From positions 264,072 to 328,071 of the forward strand of contig NZ_OMPQ01000009.1 of the NCBI RefSeq assembly GCF_900313025.1: DNA of 64,000 nt. Reading direction: 5' to 3'. The notes beneath the pieces were generated by a model, which did no database searches, was not told the origin of the DNA, and was given only the letters and a program-made list of their open reading frames with translations. The translations under genes and the position numbers were made by a program. This stretch comes from Pseudophaeobacter sp. EL27 (lineage in GTDB: Bacteria; Pseudomonadota; Alphaproteobacteria; Rhodobacterales; Rhodobacteraceae). Of this stretch, positions 1-8,434 are shown in pieces. Numbering within the stretch: the stretch's first letter is position 1; the number at the start of each line of letters is the position of its first letter.

Positions 1-69
1 TGTTGATTGAAATTGTTGCGCAGCTGCTGGATGGGCCGGGGGCTGCTGTTGTACCGACACTTGCACCCG

Positions 70-1227
70 ATGCGTAACCATCTGCAAGAAAGCGCCTGGT
101 GTGAAATCTCCCGCGCGCAGATCTCGCAAAACCTGCACCAGACGCTGAAACGGCTGCCGGCTCAGACCCGGCTCTGTGCCGTGATCAAGGCCGATGCCTA
201 TGGGCATGGCATACAAAACATGGTGCCACTTCTGATGGCGCAGGGCGTTAGCCATATTGGCATTTCCTCCAATGCAGAAGCGCGGGCGGTGCGTGATGCG
301 GGCTTTGCGGGCGCGGTTCTGCGTCTGCGTACAGCCACCCCCGAGGAGGTGGAGGGGGCTCTGAGCGAGGGGGTCGAGGAGTTGGTGGGCTCGGAGGCCG
401 GGCTGCGGGCGATCCAGGACAGATTGGCAGGGAGGGAGCTACCACCGCTGCATATCTCGTTGAATGCGGGGGGCATGTCGCGCGACGGGCTGGAACTCTC
501 GACGCCAGAGGGGCGGCAGGCCTGTCACAATATTCTGGAACTCGCGGCGGGGCGTATTGTCGGGCTGTGTACTCATTTTCCCTCCAATCACCCCGCTGAG
601 CTGGCGGAGAATGTCGCTCGGTTTCAACAGGATTTGGCCTGGGTCTTTGCCAATAGCCACCTGAGGCGCGAGGATGTTCTGACCCATGCCGGCAGCACAT
701 TGACCCTGGCGGCGGGGGGGGATCCTCAGGTGGATATGATGCGTTGCGGTGCCATTCTGTTTGGCATTGCAGGTCCCGGCCCAGAGTTCCATCCGGCCCT
801 GACCTTGAAGTCTCAGGTGATCAGCATTGGAGCGTATCCCAAAGGCAGCTCAATTGGCTATGACCGCACCACCGTTCTGCGCCGGGACAGGCTGCTGGCG
901 AGCATCGCCCTGGGCTACGCCAATGGCTATAGCCGTCAGCTGTCAAAAGGGGCTGAGGTGTTGATCCGCGGGCAAAAATGCTCGGTGATGGGGGCGATTT
1001 CGATGAATACCATTGTGGCGGATGTGACCGATGTGCCCGGTGTTGCCATCAGTGACGAAGTTGTTGCTTTTGGTCAGCAGGGCGATCAGGAGATCGACTC
1101 GCAAGCGATCGAGCAGCTGAGTGGCACCATCATGGCGGATCTCTTTTCCGATTGGGGGCAACGCAATCCGCGCATCATGTCAGATGCTCCCGAACCGATC
1201 GGCGCCAAAGCAGGGCATCGGGATTAG
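70..1227 (+). CDS. Alanine racemase family, broad-specificity (Bsr-like) amino-acid racemase
   Basis: PLP-dependent fold-type III racemase of 385 residues. The PLP lysine lies in VIKADAYGHG (about K40), and the GYDRT stretch matches the position of the second catalytic tyrosine in alanine racemases. The segments ISLNAGGMSRDGLEL, GYANGYSR, MGAISMNTIVADVTD and the end ADLFSDWGQRNPRIM resemble, from memory, the broad-spectrum racemases (BsrV type) more than housekeeping Alr, so the substrate may include Lys, Arg or other amino acids; this is inference. BsrV is periplasmic, but no convincing signal peptide is seen here. I chose ATG 70 because the family begins shortly before SAWCEI; ATG 28 and TTG 7 are in frame. 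Its TAG stop overlaps the stop of the convergent speD. Confidence 0.85.
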   Translation: MRNHLQESAWCEISRAQISQNLHQTLKRLPAQTRLCAVIKADAYGHGIQNMVPLLMAQGVSHIGISSNAEARAVRDAGFAGAVLRLRTATPEEVEGALSEGVEELVGSEAGLRAIQDRLAGRELPPLHISLNAGGMSRDGLELSTPEGRQACHNILELAAGRIVGLCTHFPSNHPAELAENVARFQQDLAWVFANSHLRREDVLTHAGSTLTLAAGGDPQVDMMRCGAILFGIAGPGPEFHPALTLKSQVISIGAYPKGSSIGYDRTTVLRRDRLLASIALGYANGYSRQLSKGAEVLIRGQKCSVMGAISMNTIVADVTDVPGVAISDEVVAFGQQGDQEIDSQAIEQLSGTIMADLFSDWGQRNPRIMSDAPEPIGAKAGHRD

Positions 1228-1727
1228 GGCGCTGCGCCCGACAATAGCTCCGCCCCGCGTAGCAATTCCCGCACTGCGATATCTTCGGTGTCAAAGGCCT
1301 GTTTGAAGACCTCAACGGCCTTCCAGGGGTCGCAGTCGCCACACATGAACACATCAAAAGCGCCATAGCCGATCTCTGGCCAGGTGTGCACCGTGATATG
1401 GCTTTCACCGAGCACCGCAACGCCAGAGACGCCCTGCGGTGAGAACCTATGGGTATGAATGTGAAGCAGGGTTGCACCACAGAGTTCCGCTGCTCGGCAG
1501 AAGGCATCCTGAATGCGTTTTTCGCAGTCCAGCCCGCTGCCTTCCATGACTTCGATGATCAGATGGGTGCCTGCAAAGACCCTGTTGTCGCGGCGAATGA
1601 AGTGATCGGTGCGATCCGCCTGCGCGAGCGCATCCAGCGTTGCGGCGGTTGCCTGTCGGGGGCGATTCAGCTGCAGGGTTTCTGGCCTTGCTCTCTGTGT
1701 GCTGGGAGTTTCTGTGGTGTCACTCAC
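1224..1727 (-). CDS. speD: S-adenosylmethionine decarboxylase proenzyme (SpeD)
   Basis: Pyruvoyl-dependent enzyme that makes decarboxylated SAM, the aminopropyl donor for spermidine. The proenzyme self-cleaves at the Glu-Ser bond in GVAVLGESHITVHTWPEIGY, where the serine becomes pyruvate. The histidine in TVHTW and the cysteine in DVFMCGDCDPWKA match the processing and catalytic residues of the Thermotoga-type enzyme. The 167-residue length fits the bacterial class, with about 40 extra N-terminal residues. The start is GTG 1727, preceded by GAGGG. No spermidine synthase lies nearby. Some SpeD homologues are known to have become arginine or ornithine decarboxylases, so the substrate is likely but not proven. 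Confidence 0.9.
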   Translation of the reverse strand: MSDTTETPSTQRARPETLQLNRPRQATAATLDALAQADRTDHFIRRDNRVFAGTHLIIEVMEGSGLDCEKRIQDAFCRAAELCGATLLHIHTHRFSPQGVSGVAVLGESHITVHTWPEIGYGAFDVFMCGDCDPWKAVEVFKQAFDTEDIAVRELLRGAELLSGAAP

Positions 1728-1865
1728 GGTTTTCCCTCGGCTTCCTTGGGGAGCAATCTAGTAAAGGCAACGGACCATTCTGGCCTGACGCGGCCTGGTT
1801 GCTGAGCAGGGTGGTCAAATCGTAAATTGGTCCAAAAATCTGTGGTTCTGCCTAGCATGGGCGGC

Positions 1866-1901
1866 GCGACAGCTGCAAGCCAGCCTGGGTGCAGCTGTCG
1901 C
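1866..1901. repeat. 11-bp perfect inverted repeat upstream of speD
   Basis: GCGACAGCTGC and GCAGCTGTCGC form perfect 11-bp arms around a 14-base spacer. The dyad lies about 140 bases upstream of the speD start, downstream of the DUF1127 terminator. No T-run follows on either strand, so it does not look like a terminator. It could be a protein-binding dyad or a stem-loop in a speD leader RNA. Confidence 0.6.
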
Positions 1902-1960
1902 AAAACAGGCAACAAGTAAGGATGCCAAAAGGTCAAAAAGCAGGGGCAAAAGGGCGACAT

Positions 1961-1987
1961 AAAAAAGGCCGGGGACAAGCCCCGGCC
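1961..1987 (-). terminator. Intrinsic terminator of the DUF1127 gene
   Basis: On the minus strand, GGCCGGGG and CCCCGGCC pair around a 5-base loop and are followed by six T residues. It lies about 27 bases after the DUF1127 stop and separates that gene from speD. Confidence 0.85.
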
Positions 1988-2013
1988 ATCAGTTGGTTCC
2001 GTTGCCCAGGGGA

Positions 2014-2247
2014 TCAAGGGCGCCAGAACGGAAGAGTTCCTTGATAATGAGCCTCTTGGCGAGAGATCCCAATGTCTTTTAGCTGCTCTGCGCTAAGATG
2101 GCGCAGCTCTTTTCGCGTGTTGTGGCGGGTGGACCATTTGGTGACCAGGACTGCAAAGGCAACCGCCGCCTGGGCCAACACTGGCAGGGCAGGGCGGCTG
2201 TTCAGGTAGGAAGTGTGCGATGGGCTGTGAGTTGCAGAGGTTGTCAT
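2014..2247 (-). CDS. DUF1127 domain small protein
   Basis: A 77-residue protein ending in a typical DUF1127 (YjiS-like) domain, LRHLSAEQLKDIGISRQEA, a short arginine-rich helical motif. A hydrophobic stretch of about 14 residues (VLAQAAVAFAVLV) precedes it. DUF1127 proteins are abundant in Alphaproteobacteria, and at least one Rhodobacter member acts on RNA; the role of this one is unknown. AAAGGACC precedes the ATG at 2247. It is transcribed divergently from the MocR regulator, 94 bases away, and is probably that regulator's target. Confidence 0.85.
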   Translation of the reverse strand: MTTSATHSPSHTSYLNSRPALPVLAQAAVAFAVLVTKWSTRHNTRKELRHLSAEQLKDIGISRQEAHYQGTLPFWRP

Positions 2248-2261
2248 GAACGTGGTCCTTT

Positions 2262-2352
2262 ATTGTGTTGATACAATCCCAATGTTTTGTTACAGTGTTC
2301 TGATACAATGTCTAAGTCTAACTGTCTAAGGATGGATTGTAATGGGTACAAT
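2262..2352. promoter_or_regulatory. Repeated operator-like motifs between DUF1127 and MocR
   Basis: The 9-base sequence TGATACAAT occurs twice in the same orientation at 2269-2277 and 2301-2309, spaced 32 bases start to start, about three helical turns. The first copy is part of the dyad ATTGT-N6-ACAAT (2262-2277). A third dyad, ATTGT-N7-ACAAT (2336-2352), spans the ATG of the MocR gene. MocR regulators such as GabR are known to bind spaced direct repeats, so this is a likely operator for both genes and for autoregulation. Confidence 0.6.
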
Positions 2353-3745
2353 TTGGGCGCCGGATCTCGATGGTAAGTCGGGACCAAAATACCAGCGGGT
2401 CGCGGATACCATTCGCTCGGCCGTTGATGATGGGGTATTACAGTGTGGTACAAAGCTGCCGCCGGTGCGCGAATTGGCCTATCAGCTCAAGATCACCCCG
2501 GGCACCGTGGCGCGTGCTTATACGGTGCTGACGGATGAGGGGTTGTTGCAGGCAGAAGTTGGCCGCGGCACCTTTGTTGCAGAGCGGCAAAACCGTGTGA
2601 TGGATGATGTCTGGTCGCGCGAGCTACACCTGCAAGAAGCCAAGGATCCGCATCATGTCAGTCTGTTTAGTCCACGTATGGTGGATGTTGGACAGGTTGC
2701 TGCCCTGCGGCAGGCGATGGAACAGGTCTCCAAGGGCGATCCCTTGTTGTTTTTGAATTACCCGACGCGGGATGCCTATCTGCCGGTGCGGCAGGCCGTG
2801 GTTCAGTGGCTGGAGGGCCAAGCGCTGGGGCCATTGGGGGAGGCCGATGTGGTGCTGACCCATGGTGGTCAAAACGGGATCCTGACCGTGTTGCAGACTC
2901 TGCTACGGGATCCGCAGCCGGTGATCCTGGTGGAGGATCTGTCCTATGCGGGATTCCGCCGTGCCGCGGAGCTGCTGCGAGCCAAAGTTGTCGGAGTGGC
3001 CATGGATGAACAGGGGATTGTACCAGGGTCACTGGAACTGGCGATTCGGAAATCCGGTGCGCAGGTGCTTTGTACCAGTCCAGAAGTGCACAATCCGACC
3101 GGCCTGTTCACCCCGCTGAAACGCCGCCAAGAGATCGTCGAAGTTGCGCGCCGCCATGGGGTGCAGATCGTCGAGGATGATTGCTACCGCATGGGAGAGG
3201 CCAAGGCGCCAAGCTATCGCGCATTAGCACCGGATATGACCTGGCATGTAGTTTCGATCTCCAAAAACCTGACCCCGGCGCTGCGGGTTGGATTTGCCCT
3301 GGCACCAACAGGGCGGTCGCAGGATCTGCGCCGGGCAGCGGAATATAGCTACTTTGGGCTGGCGCAGCCGCTGGCGGAGATCACCCGGATCCTGCTGTCA
3401 GATCCCCGCACCAAAGCGCTGGCCTTGGAGGTGCGCCGGGAAATGGCCAAATATGTCCGTGTTGCGGTGAACGCCCTGGGTGGGTTTGAGCTGGTCTGGA
3501 ACGATGAGGTGCCGTTTGTATGGCTGAAGCTGCCCGCAGGCTGGCGTTCTGCCGCCTTTACCCGTGCGGCTGAGGCCAAGGGGGTGCAGATCCGGTCGGC
3601 GGATGAATTTGCCCTGCGCGATGGGCGCGCGCCTAATGCCGTGCGCATCTGCGTCAACGGCCATGTCAGCCTCAAACGGTTTGAGGAGGCCATGCTGCGG
3701 CTGCGAGCCCTGCTGGATAATCCGCCAGAACAGATCAGCGTTTGA
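2342..3745 (+). CDS. MocR-family regulator (GntR winged helix fused to class I aminotransferase)
   Basis: A 467-residue regulator of the GabR/PdxR/TauR kind. Residues about 12-80 form a GntR winged helix (PPVRELAYQLKITPGTVARA, then GRGTFVAE). Residues about 110-460 form a fold-type I aminotransferase-like domain, with the PLP lysine at about 308 in VSISKNLTPALRVGF. Such proteins bind DNA as dimers and sense an amino compound through PLP; the effector cannot be read from the sequence. It faces the DUF1127 gene across a short region with repeated motifs and is convergent with the GH19-like gene. Confidence 0.9.
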   Translation: MGTIWAPDLDGKSGPKYQRVADTIRSAVDDGVLQCGTKLPPVRELAYQLKITPGTVARAYTVLTDEGLLQAEVGRGTFVAERQNRVMDDVWSRELHLQEAKDPHHVSLFSPRMVDVGQVAALRQAMEQVSKGDPLLFLNYPTRDAYLPVRQAVVQWLEGQALGPLGEADVVLTHGGQNGILTVLQTLLRDPQPVILVEDLSYAGFRRAAELLRAKVVGVAMDEQGIVPGSLELAIRKSGAQVLCTSPEVHNPTGLFTPLKRRQEIVEVARRHGVQIVEDDCYRMGEAKAPSYRALAPDMTWHVVSISKNLTPALRVGFALAPTGRSQDLRRAAEYSYFGLAQPLAEITRILLSDPRTKALALEVRREMAKYVRVAVNALGGFELVWNDEVPFVWLKLPAGWRSAAFTRAAEAKGVQIRSADEFALRDGRAPNAVRICVNGHVSLKRFEEAMLRLRALLDNPPEQISV

Positions 3746-3746
3746 G

Positions 3747-4493
3747 CTAGAGGTCGCTTTGGTACTGCTCGGCAATGGCGGCGATTTTGCCGGCCTTGTC
3801 GAGCCCATTGATGACCTTGCGCGCATTGAAGAAGTCGGTGCCCTTGCGATTGACGTATTGCTCCAGTGTGCGCTGGGTGAATGTGCCGGTCTTCATCCCA
3901 TGCGCCAGAACAAAAAGCGCCACATCCGGTCGCATGGCAAGATCCGGGTCCCCAAGCAGATCAAGGCTGAGAATGCCGCTGTACATCCTGTAGTTATTCT
4001 CCCAGGTCAGCTGTACATAGCCGCGCCCATAATAGGGGTAGTATCGCAGGTTTTTCTTGCGCCAGGATTCTGACAGCCAAAAGGCTTCGCGGACCGGTTC
4101 AAAGGTATGCGCCGTTTCCCATTGTGTCGTGGCAAGCCCATAGGCGATCTGCGTTGTCAGGGGTAGGCCTATGAATTTGAACATCGCGGAAATCTGTTCC
4201 TTCACATCCTCTTTGGTGGAGCTTGGGCTTGCCAGAATTGTGATCAGCTTTTTGTTGCGTGATTTCAGGTAACTCAGGATCTCTTCCGAAACCAGGGATG
4301 TGTGGCCATGTCCGGTATCGGAGACCAGTTCTGCAAATGCATTTCGGGTCTTCGGCCCATGCAGCCCATCCACATCCCCTACCGGGTAACCGCAGATCGC
4401 AAGACCGCGTTGTATAGCTGACAGCTTGGTTTTGTTCAGGTCGGAGAGTTGAGTTCCTGGATCAATTTTGTCCAGTGGCTTAAGGTCAAGCAT
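3747..4493 (-). CDS. GH19 chitinase/endolysin-like muramidase with N-terminal peptidoglycan-binding domain
   Basis: A 248-residue protein. Residues about 20-75 resemble a PG_binding_1 repeat (IQRGLAICGYPVGDVDGLHG). Residues about 95-248 resemble phage-type GH19 lysozymes: WETAHTFEPVREAFW carries the likely catalytic glutamate (E126), YYGRGYVQLTWENNY is the family signature, and the C-terminal DFFNARKVINGLDKAGKIA is typical. No signal peptide is seen, as in holin-dependent endolysins. It is not accompanied by other phage genes. The gene and its upstream region are visibly more A+T-rich than their neighbours, which suggests acquisition by transfer. The target polymer is inferred. Confidence 0.75.
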   Translation of the reverse strand: MLDLKPLDKIDPGTQLSDLNKTKLSAIQRGLAICGYPVGDVDGLHGPKTRNAFAELVSDTGHGHTSLVSEEILSYLKSRNKKLITILASPSSTKEDVKEQISAMFKFIGLPLTTQIAYGLATTQWETAHTFEPVREAFWLSESWRKKNLRYYPYYGRGYVQLTWENNYRMYSGILSLDLLGDPDLAMRPDVALFVLAHGMKTGTFTQRTLEQYVNRKGTDFFNARKVINGLDKAGKIAAIAEQYQSDL

Positions 4494-4662
4494 CCTAAAA
4501 TCCTCGTGTTTACTAATCCCGTATTATCTTTGCGTGCTTAATGGTGTCTTAGTATCGCATAGGTTGACTAATTCTCCAAATGTCCGAGAGAAAACTTTGG
4601 GGTATTATGATACCTAATTGATAAGTTATTGTTTTTGCATTATTTAAACTTGGTACTTGGTG

Positions 4663-4691
4663 TTGACCCAGGGCTTTCAACACCGTAGACC
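4663..4691 (+). promoter_or_regulatory. Candidate promoter for rplM-rpsI
   Basis: TTGACC (4663-4668) and TAGACC (4686-4691) are separated by 17 bases, about 65 bases before the rplM start. The -35 box is good and the -10 box weak. The rest of the 4494-4756 gap is A+T-rich and holds no gene that I can support. Confidence 0.4.
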
Positions 4692-4756
4692 CCTCACATC
4701 AAATCGGGCGCTGGACCTTTGTTCTGCGTCGTCACGACAAACAGGATTGACCTGCC

Positions 4757-5215
4757 ATGAAAACCTTCTCTGCTACACCGGCAGATATCGACAAGAAATG
4801 GATCATCATCGACGCCGAAGGCGTGGTGCTGGGCCGTCTCGCATCGATCATTGCCATGCGCCTGCGTGGTAAGCACAAAGCCACATTCACTCCGCATATG
4901 GACATGGGTGACAACGTCATCGTGATCAATGCTGAAAAAATCCAGATGACCGGCAAGAAGCGCGACGAGCACTTCTACTGGCACACCGGTCACCCCGGTG
5001 GCATCAAGTCCCGCACCAAGCAGGAAATCCTGGAAGGCAAGCACCCCGAGCGTGTTGTCTATCAGGCCGTCAAGCGCATGCTGCCAGGCAACCGCCTGTC
5101 GCGCCAGCAGATGACCAACCTGCGCATCTATGCTGGCACCGAGCACGGGCATGAAGCCCAGGCGCCCGAAGTTCTGGACGTGAAGTCCATGAACAAGAAA
5201 AACACGCGGAGCTGA
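4757..5215 (+). CDS. rplM: 50S ribosomal protein L13
   Basis: A 152-residue protein of the large ribosomal subunit. The family sequence is clear from start to end: [16 protein letters not shown] near the N-terminus, [17 protein letters not shown] in the middle and [14 protein letters not shown] near the end. It is about 10 residues longer than the E. coli protein, with a basic C-terminal extension. It forms the conserved rplM-rpsI operon; rpsI begins 5 bases downstream. Confidence 0.98.
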   Translation: MKTFSATPADIDKKWIIIDAEGVVLGRLASIIAMRLRGKHKATFTPHMDMGDNVIVINAEKIQMTGKKRDEHFYWHTGHPGGIKSRTKQEILEGKHPERVVYQAVKRMLPGNRLSRQQMTNLRIYAGTEHGHEAQAPEVLDVKSMNKKNTRS

Positions 5216-5220
5216 TATCG

Positions 5221-5706
5221 ATGTCTGATCAGATCAACACTCTCGAAGAGCTGAGCGCCGTTGCTGGCGTCGAAGTGATCGCCGAAGAAACCATTTCCCG
5301 TGAACCCGTTCGTGACGAACTGGGCCGCTCCTACGCCACAGGTAAGCGTAAAGATGCGGTTGCCCGCGTCTGGATCAAGCCTGGCTCCGGCAAGGTTGTG
5401 GTGAACGGTAAAGAAATGAAAGACTACTTTGCCCGTCCGGTGCTGCAGATGATCCTGCGTCAGCCGTTCACGGTTGCAGGTGTCGAAGACCAGTTTGACG
5501 TCTACGCGACAGTCAAAGGTGGCGGTCTTTCCGGTCAGGCCGGTGCGGTTAAGCACGGCGTTTCCAAAGCTCTGCAGCTTTATGATCCCGCCCTGCGCGG
5601 TGCTCTGAAAGCCGCTGGCTTCCTGACACGCGACAGCCGTGTTGTTGAACGTAAGAAGTTTGGCCGCCGCAAAGCGCGTCGTTCCTTCCAGTTCTCCAAG
5701 CGCTAA
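5221..5706 (+). CDS. rpsI: 30S ribosomal protein S9
   Basis: A 161-residue protein of the small subunit whose C-terminal tail reaches the P-site tRNA. The conserved core is [20 protein letters not shown], and the end is the family's basic tail [16 protein letters not shown]. An acidic N-terminal extension of about 35 residues precedes the core, as is common in Alphaproteobacteria. It is the second gene of the rplM operon and is followed by a strong terminator. Confidence 0.98.
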   Translation: MSDQINTLEELSAVAGVEVIAEETISREPVRDELGRSYATGKRKDAVARVWIKPGSGKVVVNGKEMKDYFARPVLQMILRQPFTVAGVEDQFDVYATVKGGGLSGQAGAVKHGVSKALQLYDPALRGALKAAGFLTRDSRVVERKKFGRRKARRSFQFSKR

Positions 5707-5728
5707 ATTACAAAGATCCTTCTGGATC

Positions 5729-5757
5729 AAAGGGCTCGCCAGTGGCGGGCCCTTTTC
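5729..5757 (+). terminator. Intrinsic terminator of rplM-rpsI
   Basis: AAGGGC-T-CGCC pairs with GGCG-G-GCCCTT around a 3-base loop, followed by TTTTC. It begins about 23 bases after the rpsI stop. Confidence 0.85.
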
Positions 5758-5809
5758 TTATGGGGGGATAGGGTTTCGCAGGAAATGCGGAAGCTGGGGC
5801 ACAGGGAGC

Positions 5810-6424
5810 CTAGTCCTGGCCGATCAGCCCCAGTCCGCGCAAATAGATGCCGATGCCGCTTTCCAACAGATCTTCGGGCGGAAAGGGCGAGGTGGCTCCG
5901 GGGGTGTTGCGGGCATAGAGCTCCACCACACCATGGCTCATCGCCAGAATATGGGCTGAAAACATCGAGGCAGGCGGGCGCCGATCTTCGGGGATCTGCT
6001 GGCTCAGATCATCGGCGGCACGTTCCAGGATATTGCGGGCACGATGTGCTGCATTGGCCAGTTCCGGCGAACGATTGCTGGAAATCCCGCTCTCAAACAT
6101 GGCGATATAGTGACCGGGATGTTTGCGGGCAAAGGCCAGATAGGCACGGCCTGTGGCCTCAAATGCCGCCAGGGGCGAGGGCTGATACTTGTCATAGGCA
6201 TGCTGCATCAGATCGGCAAACATCAAAAAGCCCTGGCGCGCGGCCTCGGCAATCAGATCTTCGCGGCCCTCAAAATGACGATAGACCGCGGCTGGGGTGA
6301 CCCCGGCCTGTTTGGCGGCCTCCGACAGGGTAAAGCCGGTCGGCCCTTTTGCTTCGATCAGGCGCAAAGCCGCCTCGACCAGAGCCTGCCGCAGATTGCC
6401 GTGATGATAGCCGCGCTTAGGCAT
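5810..6424 (-). CDS. TetR/AcrR-family regulator with WHG-type C-terminal domain
   Basis: A 204-residue regulator. The N-terminal helix-turn-helix is clear ([22 protein letters not shown]), and the C-terminal region, with an [11 protein letters not shown] segment, resembles the TetR_C WHG family. I chose the ATG at 6424 because the protein then starts [12 protein letters not shown], typical of this subfamily; an in-frame start at 6457 lies inside ppk2. Its start overlaps the end of ppk2 by 8 bases, so the two are probably co-transcribed. The ligand and targets are unknown. Confidence 0.85.
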   Translation of the reverse strand: MPKRGYHHGNLRQALVEAALRLIEAKGPTGFTLSEAAKQAGVTPAAVYRHFEGREDLIAEAARQGFLMFADLMQHAYDKYQPSPLAAFEATGRAYLAFARKHPGHYIAMFESGISSNRSPELANAAHRARNILERAADDLSQQIPEDRRPPASMFSAHILAMSHGVVELYARNTPGATSPFPPEDLLESGIGIYLRGLGLIGQD

Positions 6425-7286
6425 CCCAGTTTTCCGGCCCGATGCAGATATTTTCATTCACGGCACCGATGGCTTTCTCGTCTTTGTTTTTATAGTCAAT
6501 GGCATGCAGAACAGTGCGAATGGCCGAGAGCCTGGCGCGCCGCTTGTCGTCGGAGCGGATCACTGTCCAGGGCGCATGGGCGCTATGGCTCTTGGTGAGG
6601 GTTTCGTTGATGGCGCTGGAATATTCATCCCATTTCTCCAGGCCTTTGACGTCGATGGGGCTCAGTTTCCATTGTTTCAACGGATCCCCCTCGCGGGCCA
6701 GAAAGCGACGCAGTTGTTCGGCGCGGCTGACATTCAGCCAGAATTTGAACAGAATGATCCCATCATCAACCAGGGCTTCCTCAAAGCCGCCAACCTGACG
6801 AAAGAACCTTTTGCGTTGCTCTGGCGTACAAAAGCCAAAGACATGTTCCACCACGCCGCGATTGTACCAGCTGCGGTCAAAAAAGGTGATCTCCCCACCA
6901 GAAGGCAGGTGATCAACGTAGCGCTGGAAATACCACTGGCTTTGCTCTGGTTCGCTGGGTTTGGAAAGAGCGACGACACGGGCGCCGCGCGGGTTGAGGT
7001 TCTCCCGAAACCGCTTGATGGTCCCGCCCTTGCCTGCCGCGTCCCGCCCCTCAAAGACAATGGCGATCCGTGCACCGCTGTCTTTGACCCAGGCCTGAAG
7101 CTTGACCAGCTCAACCTGCAAAGATTTGATTTCTTTCTCATAATCCTTGCGCCCCATGCGCTCGGCGTAGGGGAAGTTGGGCGCCAGGATGTCACTCTTG
7201 TCACTGCCCTTGATGCTTGTTGCCACCTCTTTTGGGGCTTTGCTTTTGAAATAGCTGCTGATGGCGCCGTCAAATGGCAGTGTCAT
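6417..7286 (-). CDS. ppk2: Polyphosphate kinase 2
   Basis: A one-domain PPK2 of 289 residues that transfers phosphate between polyphosphate and nucleotides, usually making NTP or NDP from polyphosphate. Walker A is [11 protein letters not shown] (about 78-88), Walker B is [10 protein letters not shown] (D at about 137), and the lid region [19 protein letters not shown] is typical of the family. The preferred nucleotide cannot be read from the sequence. It overlaps the downstream tetR gene, which may tie its expression to a small-molecule signal. Confidence 0.93.
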   Translation of the reverse strand: MTLPFDGAISSYFKSKAPKEVATSIKGSDKSDILAPNFPYAERMGRKDYEKEIKSLQVELVKLQAWVKDSGARIAIVFEGRDAAGKGGTIKRFRENLNPRGARVVALSKPSEPEQSQWYFQRYVDHLPSGGEITFFDRSWYNRGVVEHVFGFCTPEQRKRFFRQVGGFEEALVDDGIILFKFWLNVSRAEQLRRFLAREGDPLKQWKLSPIDVKGLEKWDEYSSAINETLTKSHSAHAPWTVIRSDDKRRARLSAIRTVLHAIDYKNKDEKAIGAVNENICIGPENWDA

Positions 7287-7436
7287 GGTTAAAACCCTTC
7301 TGTCCTCAGCCCTTTATAGGACAAAGAGGCAGGAAATGTGAATCGCTTTTACTCCAGCGCTTGCACCCCATCTGAGTAAAGAGACCAGATCAGATGTGGG
7401 AGGAGGGGCTAGCGCAGCGGCCTCCTCTTGCGCGGT

Positions 7437-8375
7437 TCAGGCGCGTAGATCCGTTTTATCGACCCCGATCCGCTCAATCTCGTAGGGGGTGGTCTCATAG
7501 ATCTCATTGATCCAGTTCCCGTAGAGAAGATGGGCGTGACTGCGCCAACGATTTTGTGGTTCCCGGCTGGGATCATCGTCCGGGTAGTAGTTTTGCGGAA
7601 CATTTATCTCGGTGCCGGCAGCGACATCTCGGTCATATTCCTGTTTCAGAGTGTCGCTGTCATATTCAAAGTGATTGAAGATATAGAGCGCCCGGTGGGC
7701 AGGATCTTCAATCAGGCAGGGACCGGATTCACTGCTGCCCAACAGGGTGCTCAGCCCGGGGCATCCATCTACCTCATCTTGGCGGATTTCAGTCCAGCGG
7801 GAGACCGGGATGACACAGTCATCCGAAAAGCCGCGCAGATAGGGAGAGGTCGGGGTTATGTTCTGATGACGGAAGCAGCCAAAGGCCTTGTGATCAAGCA
7901 TGTGCTTTCTCACGCCGTTGAAATAGTTGATCATCGCCATGCCACCCCAGCAGACGCCAAAGGTGGAATGCACATTGGTCTGGGTCCAGTCAAAGACCTC
8001 GCAGAGTTCCTGCCAATAGGTGACGTCTTCAAAGGGCAGATGCTCAATCGGGGCGCCGGTAATCAGCAGCCCGTCAAATTTCTGATCCTTGACCTCCTGG
8101 AAGGAGCGATAAAACTCCTCCATATGTTCAGCCGCCGTGTTGCGGGTCTGATGCTCGGTCATGCGGATCAGGGTGAGGTCGATCTGTAGCGGCGTAGCGC
8201 CAATCAGCCGGGCAAACTGATTTTCCGTCTGGATTTTTTTTGGCATCAGATTGAGCAAGCCGATGCGCAGGGGGCGAATGTCCTGACGGGCCGCCTGATC
8301 CGGCGACATGACCATGACGCCTTCGTTCGTCAGAACGTCATAGGCGGGCAGGTCAGAAGGGATCTTGATAGGCAT
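7437..8375 (-). CDS. metA: Homoserine O-acyltransferase MetA, predicted acetyl-CoA-specific
   Basis: A 312-residue enzyme that acylates homoserine as a step of methionine synthesis. The nucleophile is C142 in FGVCWGGMA, and H235 and E237 lie in FNHFEYD. Residue 111 is glutamate ([11 protein letters not shown]). In this family Glu111 is known to go with acetyl-CoA use and Gly111 with succinyl-CoA use, so O-acetylhomoserine is the predicted product despite the usual succinyltransferase name. No SAM-responsive riboswitch was recognised in the short upstream gap. The next upstream gene is a P-loop ATPase in the same direction. Confidence 0.93.
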   Translation of the reverse strand: MPIKIPSDLPAYDVLTNEGVMVMSPDQAARQDIRPLRIGLLNLMPKKIQTENQFARLIGATPLQIDLTLIRMTEHQTRNTAAEHMEEFYRSFQEVKDQKFDGLLITGAPIEHLPFEDVTYWQELCEVFDWTQTNVHSTFGVCWGGMAMINYFNGVRKHMLDHKAFGCFRHQNITPTSPYLRGFSDDCVIPVSRWTEIRQDEVDGCPGLSTLLGSSESGPCLIEDPAHRALYIFNHFEYDSDTLKQEYDRDVAAGTEINVPQNYYPDDDPSREPQNRWRSHAHLLYGNWINEIYETTPYEIERIGVDKTDLRA

Positions 8376-8434
8376 GTCAGGTCCTCGGTTTTAGGCGCAG
8401 AATTGCGGAGTTCTGATAGATAGGCAGGTTTGGC

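Noticed and set aside
1724-2017. 97-codon minus-strand frame between speD and DUF1127
   Set aside because: It spans a terminator and a dyad, overlaps both neighbours and has no family resemblance.
8376-8434. Possible SAM riboswitch before metA
   Set aside because: The gap is only 59 bases and contains just a 4-bp AGAA/TTCT stem; no SAM-II or SAM-I element could be recognised.
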